Shown: positions 23,250-34,985, numbered from the stretch's first letter. The stretch: 64,000 nt of DNA from Silurus meridionalis (GCF_014805685.1 NC_060911.1:5246212-5310211), one strand, 5' to 3'. Program-made: numbers and translations. The notes: generated from the letters alone by a model not told the origin.

Positions 23250-25645
23250 TTCAACAACTTTCATTTTTCAATGGTAGAGAGAATGGCACTTGGAGAGTTG
23301 TGTTTTCTGAAATGTTTTTCTTTACTGTAGATTTATATAGTCTGTCTATTCTCTGGGGAACAGGTGTTCCTTAAAGTGTAAATGGAGTAAATTAGCAATT
23401 CAGAGTTTAGCGGAACTGTGTTAGAAGTGCGAGAATTAAAAAAAAAAAAAGAAATTCCTGCATGAAGAGTTGTCAGGTTCTTATGTGGCTTATACTCCTG
23501 GTGTGAAGTAAAGAATAGAAAATCAAAGTAAATATCAGTAACAAAGAGGTATTACTGTGGAGAAATCCATTATAAAAAAGAATTTGAAATATTATCGCTC
23601 ATATCAAAACGATCATATTTTCTCCTTCTGGTTTCCTTTTGCACATAAAAGGAGACATTTAAAAGATATTCAGTATTTGTCATTCTTTTTTAAGACCTGC
23701 TATTGTAGATCTATTTTTGTGAATAAAGTTTTATATTTGGAGTATTATTAACATTGAGGTTGCAAGAATTTGCTATGTATTATCGTACAATGTAACGAGC
23801 AGAACATTAAGGTTGTGGCTACAGTTGCTTCAGGTGAAATGCATTATTCATTTGCAGTGTCCTTGGTGATGCATGAAAGTCACCATATGCAATGTCATAT
23901 ATGCACTGTATAGCCTCTACATAAATGAGATCAGGCTTACGTGTGCACTGCTCCAGACTGACAAGTGTGGTCTGGCTTTATTTTCCTATCCTGCTGCTAA
24001 TAGTGGCGTCAGTCTATTAGCCGTACCGACATGGTTCCGTGGGTCTGTGCCAGGTTACCGACAGTCTCGCTGTCCTCAGCGCCTCATATTAATGATACCT
24101 AGCGACTGTGAGCTTGCAGGGTCCAGCGCTCTACCTGGATTTTAGATCTGGCTATTTTTAGTAAGCTTGATATGATCCCAAAGGAGTGTTCATATCTGAA
24201 AGGTAATTCAAATTCGCAAAGAACCTGGCTATAGCTTTTTGTCTGCTCGGTATCTCCGGTCTGTGTGGACTTCACAGACGGATTTCACTCCCTCTTAAGT
24301 CCTAAGAAACTTTGTTTTTCACATTTGTACTTTGCATGGCTTATCTTTTGAATGGGCCAATCAAGTTTGCTGTTTTTGTGTTGACATCACATAATGTGCT
24401 AGTTCATCTGCCATTATATAAAGTGCAGTTAGTACCATAGATGTTAGTCCGAATTTCGAATATGGAACCACCAGACTGAAATTAGCATCCTTCCTCCTAA
24501 CATGCTATACAAGAGTAGACTTGAGATCTCTCCTTTTTCCAGTTTGGAAGAACATTTTGATGTTTAATACCAATTGCTTGTTTGTGGTTTCACTGACTGA
24601 ATTCATCAAAAAAATTGTTAAAATTTGTTGGGGTTTTTTTATATACAGATTGATAGATACGGAATTGTACAGAACTACTCTCCTATTTGAATTGAAAAAA
24701 TAATAAAAAATGAGCACAAGAGCTTTATATCTGAATAATGCAAGTCTATGCCACAGTCTTTACTAATGATGGTGTTATGGTGTTAATTCCTTATGCCGTT
24801 TTTAAATTATTAACGAATTACAATATACTGCCCATGACTGATAACCATTCTTCATGACTTCTGGGTAGACTGGGCCATGTCTCAACCTGCAATATTTTTT
24901 ACGATAGTAAGTTCCATTGTATGTTGTGGATTTCCTGTATTCATACTGGTCATCATATTTTACTTATTACTAATTTCTTTTTAATGAGCAATCTAGCCGG
25001 TCATTCATAGGACCATCCGAATTATGTTTTCAGTCAAAAAAAATGATTTTGTTATAAAATGAAAACCTCCTCACGTTTCAGAAGTCACAAACTTTATCTT
25101 AATTTCATCAGTTTAATGACGAAAGGAACTTGGAGTGTGAGTACACTACTGACCCAAGTAATGCTACTTTAGAAGGGTCTCAGCTTGCACCAATCTTCAG
25201 GCTCGAGTGTGCATTATGGCAGGGGTTGCAGAATTGTTCTGCAAATTGCCTGAGGTTTGGGAACCCATGCAGCTTAATGAAGACAAAAAGTGGAATAAAA
25301 ACAAGAAAGGGAAAAGAAAGAAGAGTATGTGGAGGAAAGGCATGTGGAGGGGGTCAGATGGCAAGAAGGTAAAATGTCACACAGATAGAGGTTAGAGATC
25401 ATTAGAGGAGGAGGAGGAGATAATTACAAGAGAAGGAGAAGGATAGCAAAAAAAAGAAAAGTGAAATGAAGTCAGCAGGTGGCCTTGTAACCAGTTTTAT
25501 TGTTAATTGAACTTTTGATGCAGTCCCTCAGTGCACATCTCATGGTTTCTTCAGGCTTTGAAGAATGTGATTGACCCTGGGTGAAATTCTTTTGTGGCAA
25601 TGACTCAAAGTTTATGACTAATTCATTAATTTCTTATTTTATGAC
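23250..25645. other. unassigned sequence; GC-richer block at 23880-24140
   Basis: No gene recognised. The block 23880-24140 is less AT-rich than its surroundings and has an uninterrupted frame with no family resemblance. It could be a conserved non-coding element. Confidence 0.35.
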
Positions 25646-25646
25646 T

Positions 25647-25649
<3 letters not shown>

Positions 25650-25680
<31 letters not shown>
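25650..25680. repeat. (AG)n microsatellite
   Basis: About 15 AG units. Confidence 0.95.
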
Positions 25681-25685
<5 letters not shown>

Positions 25686-25884
25686 AATGCCACCGCTGTT
25701 GTACCGTGACCTTATTTGTAGGTTTAATTAGATAAGGTTTTAATGCTTAGTCACTGAACAATTTTTCACACATAAAGGAAGAGTGAAACACTTCTGTACA
25801 ATTGAAGTACAGTGTGTGTGTGTGTGTGTATCTTGGTGGTTATAAGATTCCTGTTGTTTTTTTTATATCCTATTCCACGTATAC

Positions 25885-26138
25885 AGTTCTCTTTTGCACA
25901 TTGTACTTTATAACGTACAGAAGGTTTGCTGCTGTCCTACGCTGTCTTGTGTTATCTGTTTGCACTGTCTGTTGTCTGTACTGTTTGCAGCAGGTTTCAC
26001 ACGATGCACTTTATGTGGCAAGGACAACCTACTTTAGTCCTTAGCTCTGTGTTCTGTATGTAGCTTTATGTTGTTATTTTACTGTGTACTGCATCAGCTC
26101 TATGTGTTTGAAATGACAATAAATGCTTCTTGACTTGA
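25885..26138 (+). repeat. retroposon 3' region, family R2
   Basis: Blocks 'TCTTGTGTTATCTGTTTGCA', 'CGATGCACTTTATGTGGCAA', 'TACTTTAGTCCTTAGCTCTG' and 'TGAAATGACAATAAATGCTT' 'CTTGACTTGAC' at the end. The AATAAA-bearing terminus followed by TTGACTTGAC looks like a polyadenylation signal and short 3' repeat. An antisense copy starts at about 43815. Confidence 0.55.
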
Positions 26139-26157
26139 CGGTTATTCCCCATTTTCT

Positions 26158-26275
26158 TTCACAATAACCTTGACTTTTCTGGGAAGATGTTCGACCAGAT
26201 GTTGGTGTGCTTGTGGGCATTTGTGCTCTTTCAACCACAATGGCATCAGGTACTGATGTAGATAAGGAGGTGTAG
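26158..26275 (-). mobile_element. Tc1-like family A, copy A10, fragment
   Basis: Reverse-complement blocks 'TTTTCTGGGAAGATGTTCGA', 'TGCTTGTGGGCATTTGTGCT' and 'ATGGCATCAGGTACTGATGT' correspond to the right third of family A. Confidence 0.75.
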
Positions 26276-26279
26276 AAGC

Positions 26280-27400
26280 AAGGAATATTATATAAATATA
26301 TATTATAAAATCTTTTTTTTTTCTTTAATCTTCATCCTCATTCTACTGTAAGGTTAAAAATTTATTTTCTTGACCCTAAAATATATTTTGAAATATATTT
26401 GCGTTTAAATTAAATATTTTTTTCAATTTAAAAAATATATTTTATTGAACATCACACCATACAACATATATTTAAAATACATTTTAGACAGGAGAAAATT
26501 ATGGGTTAGGATAAGGGTTAGGATTAGGGTTAGATCTCATAATATTTCTTTTACAATAAAGTGGGAACAGTGAAAGATGATCAGCAATCTCAAACATGTA
26601 AGCTTTCTGAGGAGCAAGAGCTACTTTTCTGTGATAGTGTGTGTTTAAATAACTGCAAAATTAAAAGTTATAGAAGCAGACTGGACTTTTCGAAGCAGCA
26701 GTTAGGCTGGATGTAAGGAGTGTTAGCATGGGGCATGATTAGCATGAAAAGTGTAGCTGATCTGTTTGAGAATTGTGTACAGAGGAAGAGTTGGGAATGC
26801 TTGACAGACTGAACGAGACTAAAGCCATGCAACATTACTCTTTTTATACAGAGTTGAGGCAAAGGCTAAATCTTAATACTGGCAAATTGTGGGTAATATA
26901 GGAAACTGTTAGCACACAGTTGAAATCTGCTTTCAATTATAGGTATAAGTCTACTTTATATATTCTTGCACTTTCAAATATGATACAGTTCTCAGACTAG
27001 ATGTGATCTCCTGTAGTAGTGAATTTACCTCAGTATTTGGTGTGTTCTGCTTTTTAAAATGATTCTCTGCTTATTTGCGTTGCTTATTTATCTTTTTCAG
27101 CTTGAAGCAATCTGGTTATTGTTTTCTTATCTCATGAACAATTTCATGAACAAGGTGTTTCTGTCTGAGAACTGCCTCTCACATTATTTTTTTGCACACC
27201 AGATCAGCTGTTCAAAGTGAGGTTTTCGGCTGATAAGAATATTATGTTTACTAGAACAGTAGACACAAATAATTTCTAAAAAGTAAAGTCATAGAATTGT
27301 CATTATTACATTTTACCAATGAATAGGTTAAATTTCAGAGAAAAAATAATAAATTAAGAAATTTTTGATACAAATATTTTTATAAAACACTCCTTTTCGT
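26280..27400. other. unassigned sequence; TTAGGG-like run
   Basis: 26503-26533 holds about five imperfect TTAGGG-type units. Otherwise AT-rich, with no gene. Confidence 0.5.
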
Positions 27401-27407
27401 GTTTGAA

Positions 27408-27882
27408 GGGTATCTGCAAGAGTGAAAGGGAAAGTTTATAGGACTGTGGTGAGACCTGCGATGTTGTATGGTTTAGAGACAGTGGCATTGAGTAAAAGAC
27501 AGGAGGTGGAGCTGGAGGTAGCAGAGCTGAAGATGTTGAGGTTTTTGTTGGAAGTGACGACGATGGACAGGATTAAAAATGAGTTTATTTTTAGGGACAG
27601 CGCATGTAGGATGGTCTGGAGACAAGGTGAGGGAGGTGAGATTGAGATGGTTTGGAAACGTGCAAAGGAGGAACATGGGGTATATCAGTTGGAGAATGCT
27701 GAGGATGAAACACCAGGAAGGAGAAAAAGAGGAAGACCAAAGAGGAGGTTTATGGATGTGGTAAGGGAAGACATGCAGGTAGTTGGTTTGAAAGAGGTAG
27801 ATGTAGAGGACAGGGGGGTATGGAGACGGATGATCCGCTGTGGCGACCCCTAATGGGAGAAGCCGACAGAAGAAGAATAAGA
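27408..27882 (+). pseudogene. LINE 3' end, RTE-like reverse transcriptase
   Basis: Encodes the C-terminal end of a non-LTR reverse transcriptase. The frame starting at 27422 gives 'KGKVYRTVVRPAMLYGLETV' and 'LEVAELKMLRFLLEVTTMDR'. A frame change near 27588 continues with 'TAHVGWSGDKVREVRLRWFG' in another frame, and a second change near 27710 restores the first frame with 'GRRKRGRPKRRFMDVVREDM' and ends RMIRCGDP. It is followed by 'CTAATGGGAGAAGCCGACAG' and an AGAAGAAGAATAAGAA tail, typical of a LINE 3' end. The segment is 5'-truncated and frameshifted, so inactive. The family resembles RTE-clade proteins. Confidence 0.85.
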
Positions 27883-27889
27883 ATCAAGG

Positions 27890-28840
27890 ATTCCTGATCT
27901 TCTCCAACAAATAAAAAGTGTATGTTTGGTACCCCTTAACTTTTTCAGTGCCAAGATAACATTCAACATGCAGAATAAATCAATAAAAGTATGATGTAAC
28001 TAATTTTTCTTTAGCCATGCACACATCCAGTTGTTAAAATGAAGCATTTATAAAATATGAAAAGTAAACGAGAGAATGCTGGGCAAAGAGCGCATCCTTT
28101 TCAAACCAGTGCACAAGGAGGGTTAATGATTGCAGACACAAACCACAACAAGCGCAGTCCTACAGTTTGCAGCAAGCAGCTCTAAACCATGTCGTGTCGT
28201 CATGGGGACCTGTGCGTTGTCGTCGTCACCATGACGATGAAGCACCAAATTGTTGCGGTGAATCAGGATTCTTTCCTTCTTTTCAAAACCCACCCATCTC
28301 TTCTTCTGACTCCCTCCCTCCCTCTGTCCGCTCTGTCCTTGTTAGATGACGAGCAAGGTCATTTAGTCTCCCTGTTGGTTTGTTTTTGCACTCGCTCTGC
28401 TGTCCTGTCCAGCAATTGCGACTTCCGACCTCTGATATCAGTAGCATTGTGAATCAGGTCCCCTTTGGAGAATGGATTTTTTAAAAGAAATACAAAAAGA
28501 TATGCAGTGCCATATGGGCCAGAATGTTATGAGAATGTTATGGTCATATGTTTAGGATCATATACACTCATATACTGTATGTGGTCTCTGAACAGTAAAC
28601 GCCTGCATTAATTCCCCATGCATTCTAATTAAGTATTGAAATTACAGATCATTAAGGCATTAGAGATTCGGGCAAGTTGCTGCTCCAGTCATTATGCGCA
28701 CAGGCTGTGTTTGTTCCTACGCGCGGTGGGAGTGCAGTGAATCCGCTTAAGAGAACGAGTTAATTCTGCCTAATCCAAATCCATGAGGATGAATTGTGAA
28801 TCATTCTTCTCTACATGCCTACAACAGCCTGTATTTTTAC
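27890..28840. other. unassigned sequence; GC-richer block
   Basis: 28160-28450 is CpG-containing and open in two frames on the plus strand, but no family is recognised. It could be a conserved regulatory block or chance. Confidence 0.35.
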
Positions 28841-28844
28841 ATGA

Positions 28845-29030
28845 AGTTACATTTGTATAGGATGGATGCGGTAGCATTAACTTTTCCCTTCACTTGAACT
28901 CAGAAACTTAAACATGACACTGTCACTGGGCACAAAGACAGCTCCATTAAGATATGCCAACCAAAATATTGAGTGGCCTGCTATAGAGCTCCGACCTCAA
29001 CCCTACTGAACAGCAATGGGATAAATCACT
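28845..29030 (+). mobile_element. Tc1-like family A, copy A11, fragment
   Basis: Blocks 'GGTAGCATTAACTTTTCCCT' 'TCACTTGAACT', 'TATTGAGTGGCCTGCTATAG' and 'GACCTCAACCCTACTGAACA' are clear. Both ends are missing. Confidence 0.75.
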
Positions 29031-29397
29031 GAATCAAGTAATTAATGGTTGTATGACATCCGTAATATAAATGACATTTGTCATGTGACGGTGCCTGTCT
29101 TTGACATTGCTGCAAAGTTTTGAAGAGCCGGAAAGTAAATAAACGCCATGCGGAAATGATGACGTCTTATGTTTTGCTAAAAAAAAAAAGCCTTTTATTC
29201 TGACTGAAATCCACCATCAACTTGACACCATCAATGTGCTTAACACTTGTACACTTTCTCATTTATAAATGCGTATGTCATGCCAGAGCTATCAGGTTCA
29301 GGACTCTATCAGTGAGCCACGGGAGAGGGGTTAAACCTGAATGCAGAGACACACACCTTTTAAACAAGCTGGTTTCTCAAGGGCTTTAATGTACACA

Positions 29398-29560
29398 GTA
29401 CAGTAATCCCCTGCTTTACTGCGGTTCGAAATTTCGCACCCCCGGTTTATCGCGGAATTGCCTTTGCCACATAATTATTTTGTCTCAGCCTCTTTTTTGA
29501 CATCATAAGACACTTCCAACCAATAAACAAAAAGAGAAACTATGCATAGGCTATGCTACA
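29398..29560. mobile_element. possible Tigger-like terminal fragment
   Basis: 'ACAGTAATCCCCTGCTTTAC' 'TGCGGTTCGAAATTTCGCAC' resembles the terminal repeat of pogo/Tigger-type elements. No partner terminus or transposase is seen. Confidence 0.3.
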
Positions 29561-29564
29561 ATAG

Positions 29565-30010
29565 AACTGTATACTGTACAGTACATGTACTTACTAAAAA
29601 TGTGATACAGTTTACTGTATTTCTATTAATTAACACAAAATTCATCTTGCATTATTCTTGCAAATGTTTTCTGTGTGTTTAAAATGTGTGGGAGGATGAT
29701 TTAAGGCATTTTTGGAGTGTCTGTTTATCACGTTGTTTTGTTGTTGTTGATTACTGTTGGCAATTCCCACAATTTCCACAACTTCGAAATAGTGTTCAGA
29801 TGATTTATTTGAGTGTTTTTGTCCTCTGTACAGCCTCTGTTGCTAACTCCAAAACATCACTGGAGTAGTAGTAGTAGTAAAAGTAGTAATGAAGGTAAGA
29901 GAGAGAGAGAGAGAGAGAGAGAAACTGCAAGACAGCATATGTGATTGCGCTAATGATGCAGAAAAGTCTGCAAACGAGTGTTTTTTTTTTGGATTTTTTT
30001 TGTGTATTAT

Positions 30011-30041
<31 letters not shown>

Positions 30042-30163
30042 CACGCACAAGGGAAGAACAAAAATGACGCTAAATCACACCTAATGAACTGCTGTGGGAG
30101 CATTGTGCAATGTCCTCCAAACTGTACAGATCATCCAGAGGTTGACCTGAACGGAAGCTTGTG

Positions 30164-30207
<44 letters not shown>

Positions 30208-30600
30208 AATGCGGTGCATGATGATCTCCGACAGCAGAGGACATCCCAGCTCACGCATTCCACTGAGCTAGAGCGACTGTCTTTGAATGCCAATGAGGAC
30301 ACATACAAATACACACACTAAAGTGATCCAAAGTGTAAAAAAGAAAGTTGGAGATGCATCCGAAATGTAAATAAATGAGGATTAGTTTACATTTAAGGCT
30401 GAATGTGTTCTGTAGAATTACCCAGGACCAAAAAATGATCAAATAAAAAGTTACCTTACTGTAACATCTAAGATGTTTAGTGTTTCCTTTAAAATTTTTA
30501 AATGTCCGGTATCAGTGAGTCTGTGTCCGTCGTTACTTCCTGTTCTTTTGTCTGACAGGAATTGAACGTGGTGAAGTAGCACATCACAAGGTAGTGTGTC
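29565..30600. repeat. microsatellite cluster
   Basis: AG run at 29898-29922, CA run at 30010-30049 and GT run at 30169-30206, separated by unassigned sequence. Reading frames here are translations of the repeats. Confidence 0.85.
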
Positions 30601-30609
30601 TTTTGGTTT

Positions 30610-30850
30610 GAGATGCTTTTCTGCAAGCTTCCTGTCAGCTCGAACCAGTCCAGTATTACCCTCTGATCTCGCTTATCAACAGGGTCTCTGCCCTCAGAAC
30701 TGCTGCTCACTGGAGGTTTTTTGTGTTTCACATCAGTGTGTAGAGTGCTGTGTGTGAAAATCTCAAGAGATCAACAGTTTCTGAAACACTCAAAACCAAG
30801 CCATCTGCACCATAAACCATGCCACAAAACCCAGACAATGACCACCCTGC
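30610..30850 (-). pseudogene. Tc1-like transposase DNA-binding fragment, family C
   Basis: The plus-strand text 'TCAGCTCGAACCAGTCCAGT', 'CAGAACTGCTGCTCACTGGA' 'GGTTTTTTGTG' and 'AACAGTTTCTGAAACACTC' matches, with divergence, the complement of the transposase N-terminal region seen in the better copy at 33560-33813. It is therefore an older or distinct member of the same Tc1-like lineage, lying on the minus strand. Frames are broken. Confidence 0.7.
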
Positions 30851-30859
30851 CCTGTGTTG

Positions 30860-31255
30860 TATTACCCCTGTCCAATAATAGTCAGTATTATCACCTGTGT
30901 CCATTTATGTATATGTATGTGTGTGTGTGTATATATATATAAAATAGTCTACTACAATCTTGGTTCATTTGGTTAACTTGTGGCACTTAAACACATGAAT
31001 ATACCAAATACTATACTTGTATAGTGTGCAAATAATCTACTTGTATTATTTATTTTGTCCGAAGAGATGTGCAGTCATTTGTATTCAGGTGTAGATGGAA
31101 ATGAAGCTTCTGAGCAGAGATCATGCGGAGATGGCACAGTGTATTTGTTGCTCCTTGGGCTCTTCTGGACTGAGATCGATGTTCTCTAAATGGGCTTAAG
31201 CCACTGAGTAAGGAGAATGTGCTCCTCTTATCCATGGGGCAATAGTGGTGTATCG
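30860..31255. other. unassigned sequence with (GT)n(AT)n
   Basis: A short GT/AT repeat lies at 30916-30941. No gene recognised. Confidence 0.5.
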
Positions 31256-31261
31256 CATATA

Positions 31262-32735
31262 CAGTTGTGTTTAAAATAATGTCAGTGTGTTAAAAAGATG
31301 AGTAAAGCATAAAATCCTTATCACTTTTATTTCAATACACGTAAATGCATTTGGAACACTGGGCACTCAGTTCTAAATCAATTTTTTTTAATTATTATTA
31401 CTTTACAGAAAGTAAAGAAAAAAGAATATTAAGCTGTTCAAGAAAATAGCAGTGTCTGCATGTTTCTTTACAAATTCAAATGTTTAGTGTATAAAATGCT
31501 TCAAGATTTAGTTTTCTTGTGACTTAGTGATTTAGTTGTATAACCAAGAGTTTAGAGAATTAGAGAATTGCTTCACATCTGTATTGCATGGAGTCGCCCA
31601 ACCTCTGGCACCTGTAAACAGGTATTCCAGATCAGGACGACTACACTACACACCACCTTTTCGTTGTTTTGCCTCAGGAACAGAATTTTTGATGTCACTC
31701 CACAAGTTTTCAATTGGATTAATTTCCGGGGATTGGGCTGGCCACTCCATAACATTAATCTTGTTTTAGAACTAAGATGCTGCTTGCTTACTGGTGTGTT
31801 TGGGGTTGTTGTCTTGTTGAAACACACATTTCAAAGGCATTTCCCCCTCAGTATAAGGCAACATGTATTTTCTTTTATGTATTTGAATGTACTCAAACTG
31901 ATCCGTGATCCCTGGAATGCGATAAACAGGCCCAACACTGTGGTATTGGAAGCATCATGCTTGTGCCACCATGCCACTGTGCTCACAGTGTACTGTAGCT
32001 TGAATTCAGTGTTTGGGGGACGTTTGACAAACTGTCTAGACCTAAAAAAAACAATCTCCAGCATGTGTTTTTTTCAACAGTGGGACTTTGCGGGGGCTTC
32101 GTGTTGATAGCTTGGCTTCACATAGACGTCTTCTAATTGTTACAGTACTCACAGGTAACTTTAGACTTTCTTTGATCACCCTGGAGCTGATCATTGGCTG
32201 AGTCTTTGTAATTTTGGCTTTTCTTCGATTCGGTCGAATGATAGTTTTCCATTTTCTTCCATGACTTTCCGGTTTTGGTTGCCATTTAAACGCATTTGAT
32301 ATAACTTTAGCTAAGCAGCCTATCATTTTCTTTATATGCTTTTCCCTCTAATCAACTTTTAATCAAAGTATGCTGTCTTTCTGAGCAGTGTCTGGAACGA
32401 GCCATTTTACTCCAATCTTCAGAGAGAAATGCACAGTACGATATTTGCTGCCTTCGTCCGTACATAAGAGACTTGTTTGACACCTGTTTTTTAAACATAA
32501 TAATTTACCTCTAATTGAACTCTACACTGCTATTATTTCGAACACACTCTTTTTAAGATTAATTAATGATTCATTTACACAGAATCAGCAACTTGCATGT
32601 CATTACAGTTGGGTCTGTTGGTTATTGATTTCTCTATCACACTTACTAGAAAAATATTTGTATTGTATAATGTTTACCAAAAACAGTAAATGATCTGGTT
32701 AGTGATGTTGGACTGCTATTATTTTGAACCCAACT

Positions 32736-32736
<1 letters not shown>
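31262..32736 (-). mobile_element. Tc1-like element, family D, near full length
   Basis: The left end reads CAGTTGTGTTTAAAATAATG. The complement of the right end reads CAGTTGGGTTCAAAATAATA, giving a clear terminal inverted repeat about 1.47 kb apart. TA precedes the left end, and TGATAT leads into a TA microsatellite on the right. Subterminal 'AATAGCAGTG' direct motifs also occur near 31446. The transposase lies on the minus strand and is broken. Confidence 0.9.
31570..32410 (-). pseudogene. Tc1-like transposase, family D, broken
   Basis: Minus-strand frames follow the transposase from N- to C-terminus. 32326-32042 contains the paired helix-turn-helix linker region ('[20 protein letters not shown]' 'RRRLCEAKL'). 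32064-31831 and 31827-31573 carry decayed catalytic-domain stretches, including 'RIPGITDQFEYI'-type and 'QHDNDPKHTS'-type positions that are no longer intact. At least three frame breaks are needed to read it through. Confidence 0.75.
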
Positions 32737-32738
<2 letters not shown>

Positions 32739-32795
<57 letters not shown>

Positions 32796-32826
32796 CACAC
32801 ACACACACACACACATACACACACAC
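32739..32826. repeat. (AT)n(AC)n microsatellite between two Tc1 elements
   Basis: About 26 AT units and then about 16 AC units fill the whole space between the right end of family D and the left end of family C. Confidence 0.97.
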
Positions 32827-33955
32827 TCACCGGCCACTTTATAAGGTACACCTTACTAGTACCGGTTGGACCCCTTTTGCCTTCAGAACTGCCTTAATCC
32901 TTCGTGGCATAGATTCCAAAAGGTACTCAAAACATTCCTCAGAGATTTTCGTCCATATTGACATGATAGCATCACGCAGTTGCTGCAGATTTGTCGGCTG
33001 CACATCCATGATGCGAATCTCCCGTTCCACCACATCCCAAAGGTGCTCTATTGGATTGAGATCTGGTGACTGTGGAGGCTATTTGAGTACAGTGAAATCA
33101 TTGTCATGTTCAAGAAACCAGTCTGAGATGATTTGTGCTTTATGACAGAAGCTGGAAGTAGCCATCAGAAGATGGGTACACTGTGGCCATAAAGGGATGG
33201 ACTTGGTTAGCAACAATATTTAGGTAGGCTGTGGCGTTGACACGATGCTCAATTGGTACTAATGGGCCCAAAGTGTGCCAAGAAAATATCCCCCACACTA
33301 TTACACCACCACCAGCAGCCTTGACGCCAAATTCTGACCCTACTATCCGAATGTCGCAGCGGCAACGTTTTTCCAATCTTCTATTGTCCAATTTTGGTGT
33401 GCCTGTGCGAATTGTAGCCTAAGTTTACTGTTCTTAGCTGTCAGGAGTGGCACCCAGTGTGGTCTTCTGCTGCTGTAGCCCATCCGCCTCAAAGTTCGAC
33501 GTGTTGTGCTTTCAGAGATGCTCTTCTGCATACCTCGGTTGTAATGAGTGGTTATGAGTTACTGTTGCCTTTCTATCAGCTTAAACCAGTCTGGCCATTC
33601 TCCTCTGACCTCTGGCATCAACAAGGCATTTGCGCCCACAGAACTGCCACTCACTGGATATTTTCTCTTTTTTGGACCATTCTCTGTAAACCCTAGAGAT
33701 GGTTGGCATGAGAATTCCAGTAGATAAGCAGTTTCTGAAATACTCAGACCAGCCCGTCTGGTACCAACAACCATGCCACGTTCAAAGTCACTTAAATCAC
33801 CTTTCTTCCTCATTCTGATGCTCGGTTTGAACTGCAGCAGATCGTCTTGTCCATGTCTACATGCCTAAATGCATTGAGTTGCTGCCATGTGATTGGCTAA
33901 TTAGAAATTTGCGTTAACGAGCAGTTGGACAGGTGTACCTAATAAAGTGGCTAGA

Positions 33956-33958
<3 letters not shown>
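32824..33958 (-). mobile_element. Tc1-like element, family C, near full length
   Basis: The left end is CACTCACCGGCCACTTTATA. The complement of the right end is TTCTCTAGCCACTTTATTAG, so the right terminus has mutated but still pairs over the GCCACTTTAT core. Length is about 1.13 kb. TA microsatellites sit on both sides. Confidence 0.9.
32839..33813 (-). pseudogene. Tc1-like transposase, family C, frameshifted
   Basis: The minus strand starts at 33813 with MRKKGDLSDFERGMVVGTRR and continues 'AGLSISETAYLLEFS', the first helix-turn-helix. 33531-33343 supplies the second DNA-binding part and linker ('RRTLRRMGYSSRRPHWVPLL'). 33391-33140 has the catalytic-core stretch 'GGGVIVWGIFSWHTLGPLVP' and 'VYPSSDGYFQ'. 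33033-32839 has the C-terminus. A deletion near 33345-33370 removes the first catalytic-aspartate region ('W.DES.F'), and several frameshifts occur, so it is inactive. Confidence 0.9.
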
Positions 33959-34032
<74 letters not shown>

Positions 34033-34040
34033 ATATATAT
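33957..34040. repeat. (TA)n microsatellite
   Basis: About 35 TA units with one ATG break near 34029, continuous with the right end of the family C element. Confidence 0.97.
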
Positions 34041-34044
34041 TTTT

Positions 34045-34738
34045 TTTATCTTTGTTAATCTGTTGCAACCCATGGTCTGTCTCATGTCTGTACTGCCCTC
34101 TAGTGACATGCAGATGCTATTACAGCTCAGTTTTCGGATTAGTTAATGAACAGAACTGAAAAATAACGGCTGTGCTATAGATACACACAGAGCAGAGAAA
34201 TGCTCAAATATGAGCATTTGTGTGTCTTTTAAATAATGTGTGAAAATATGCCTACATCAAACAGAGTTTAAAACGCCCTCACTTTGTTGTGTATGATGTA
34301 ATCAAGGTAATATGCATAGAAACCTTAAACCCTTTCCATTTTCTATTTCTGCAAATAGCACAGCAATTTGCCAACACATGTTTATCTTTAATTTATTAAT
34401 AAATGATGGGTTGCACTTTTCTTTAACTGGATAAAGGTTTCATTTGGCCATAAGGTTTGCTGTTTTACTGCTTAACATACCATAATCAGTCCCTGAATGT
34501 TGGAGCTTACTGTACTGGGAACCAAAATGTTTCTATGTTTTGTAAATATTTATGTGTGGTGTTGAATTATTTTTTATTTAGCTCACAGTGACCTGAATTA
34601 GTTAAAATTATAAACCTGTGGGAAGAAAAAAGGCACGAGAGATTTGAAGAGAATGAAGGAGAAGCGAAAGAAGCTGATTGTATACAGCATGAGCACCGAT
34701 GCTGCACTGCTAGCTTATAAAGACTTTTATACTGACTC

Positions 34739-34740
<2 letters not shown>
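34045..34740. other. unassigned sequence
   Basis: AT-rich, with no supported gene. Confidence 0.45.
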
Positions 34741-34744
<4 letters not shown>

Positions 34745-34808
<64 letters not shown>

Positions 34809-34985
34809 TCTGTCTATGTTAAAAGAGAATTTGGCAAGGCCGGGTTGTTAAGCCGAGACCTGAAACACAAGATCTTAGGATTTCACAGAGTGACAGAGCA
34901 TTACTAATTAATAAGCCTTCTCTCTCTCTCTCTCTCGCTCTCGCTCTCGCTCTCTCTCTCGCTCTCACTCTCGCTCTCTCACTCA
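34745..34985. repeat. (GT)n and (CT)n microsatellites
   Basis: GT tract at 34745-34804 (about 30 units) and a CT tract with CGCT interruptions at 34919-34985, 115 bp apart. Confidence 0.97.

Noticed and set aside
25130..25395. Two overlapping Lys/Gly-rich frames as a possible exon
   Set aside because: The composition comes from an A/G-rich stretch. No splice sites with consistent phase and no family resemblance were found.
31568..32107. 179-codon plus-strand frame, the longest in the window
   Set aside because: It is the antisense of the family D transposase, whose real coding strand is minus. It has no independent protein character.
32690..33145. 151-codon plus-strand frame, among the longest in the window
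   Set aside because: It is the AT/AC repeat followed by the antisense strand of the family C transposase.
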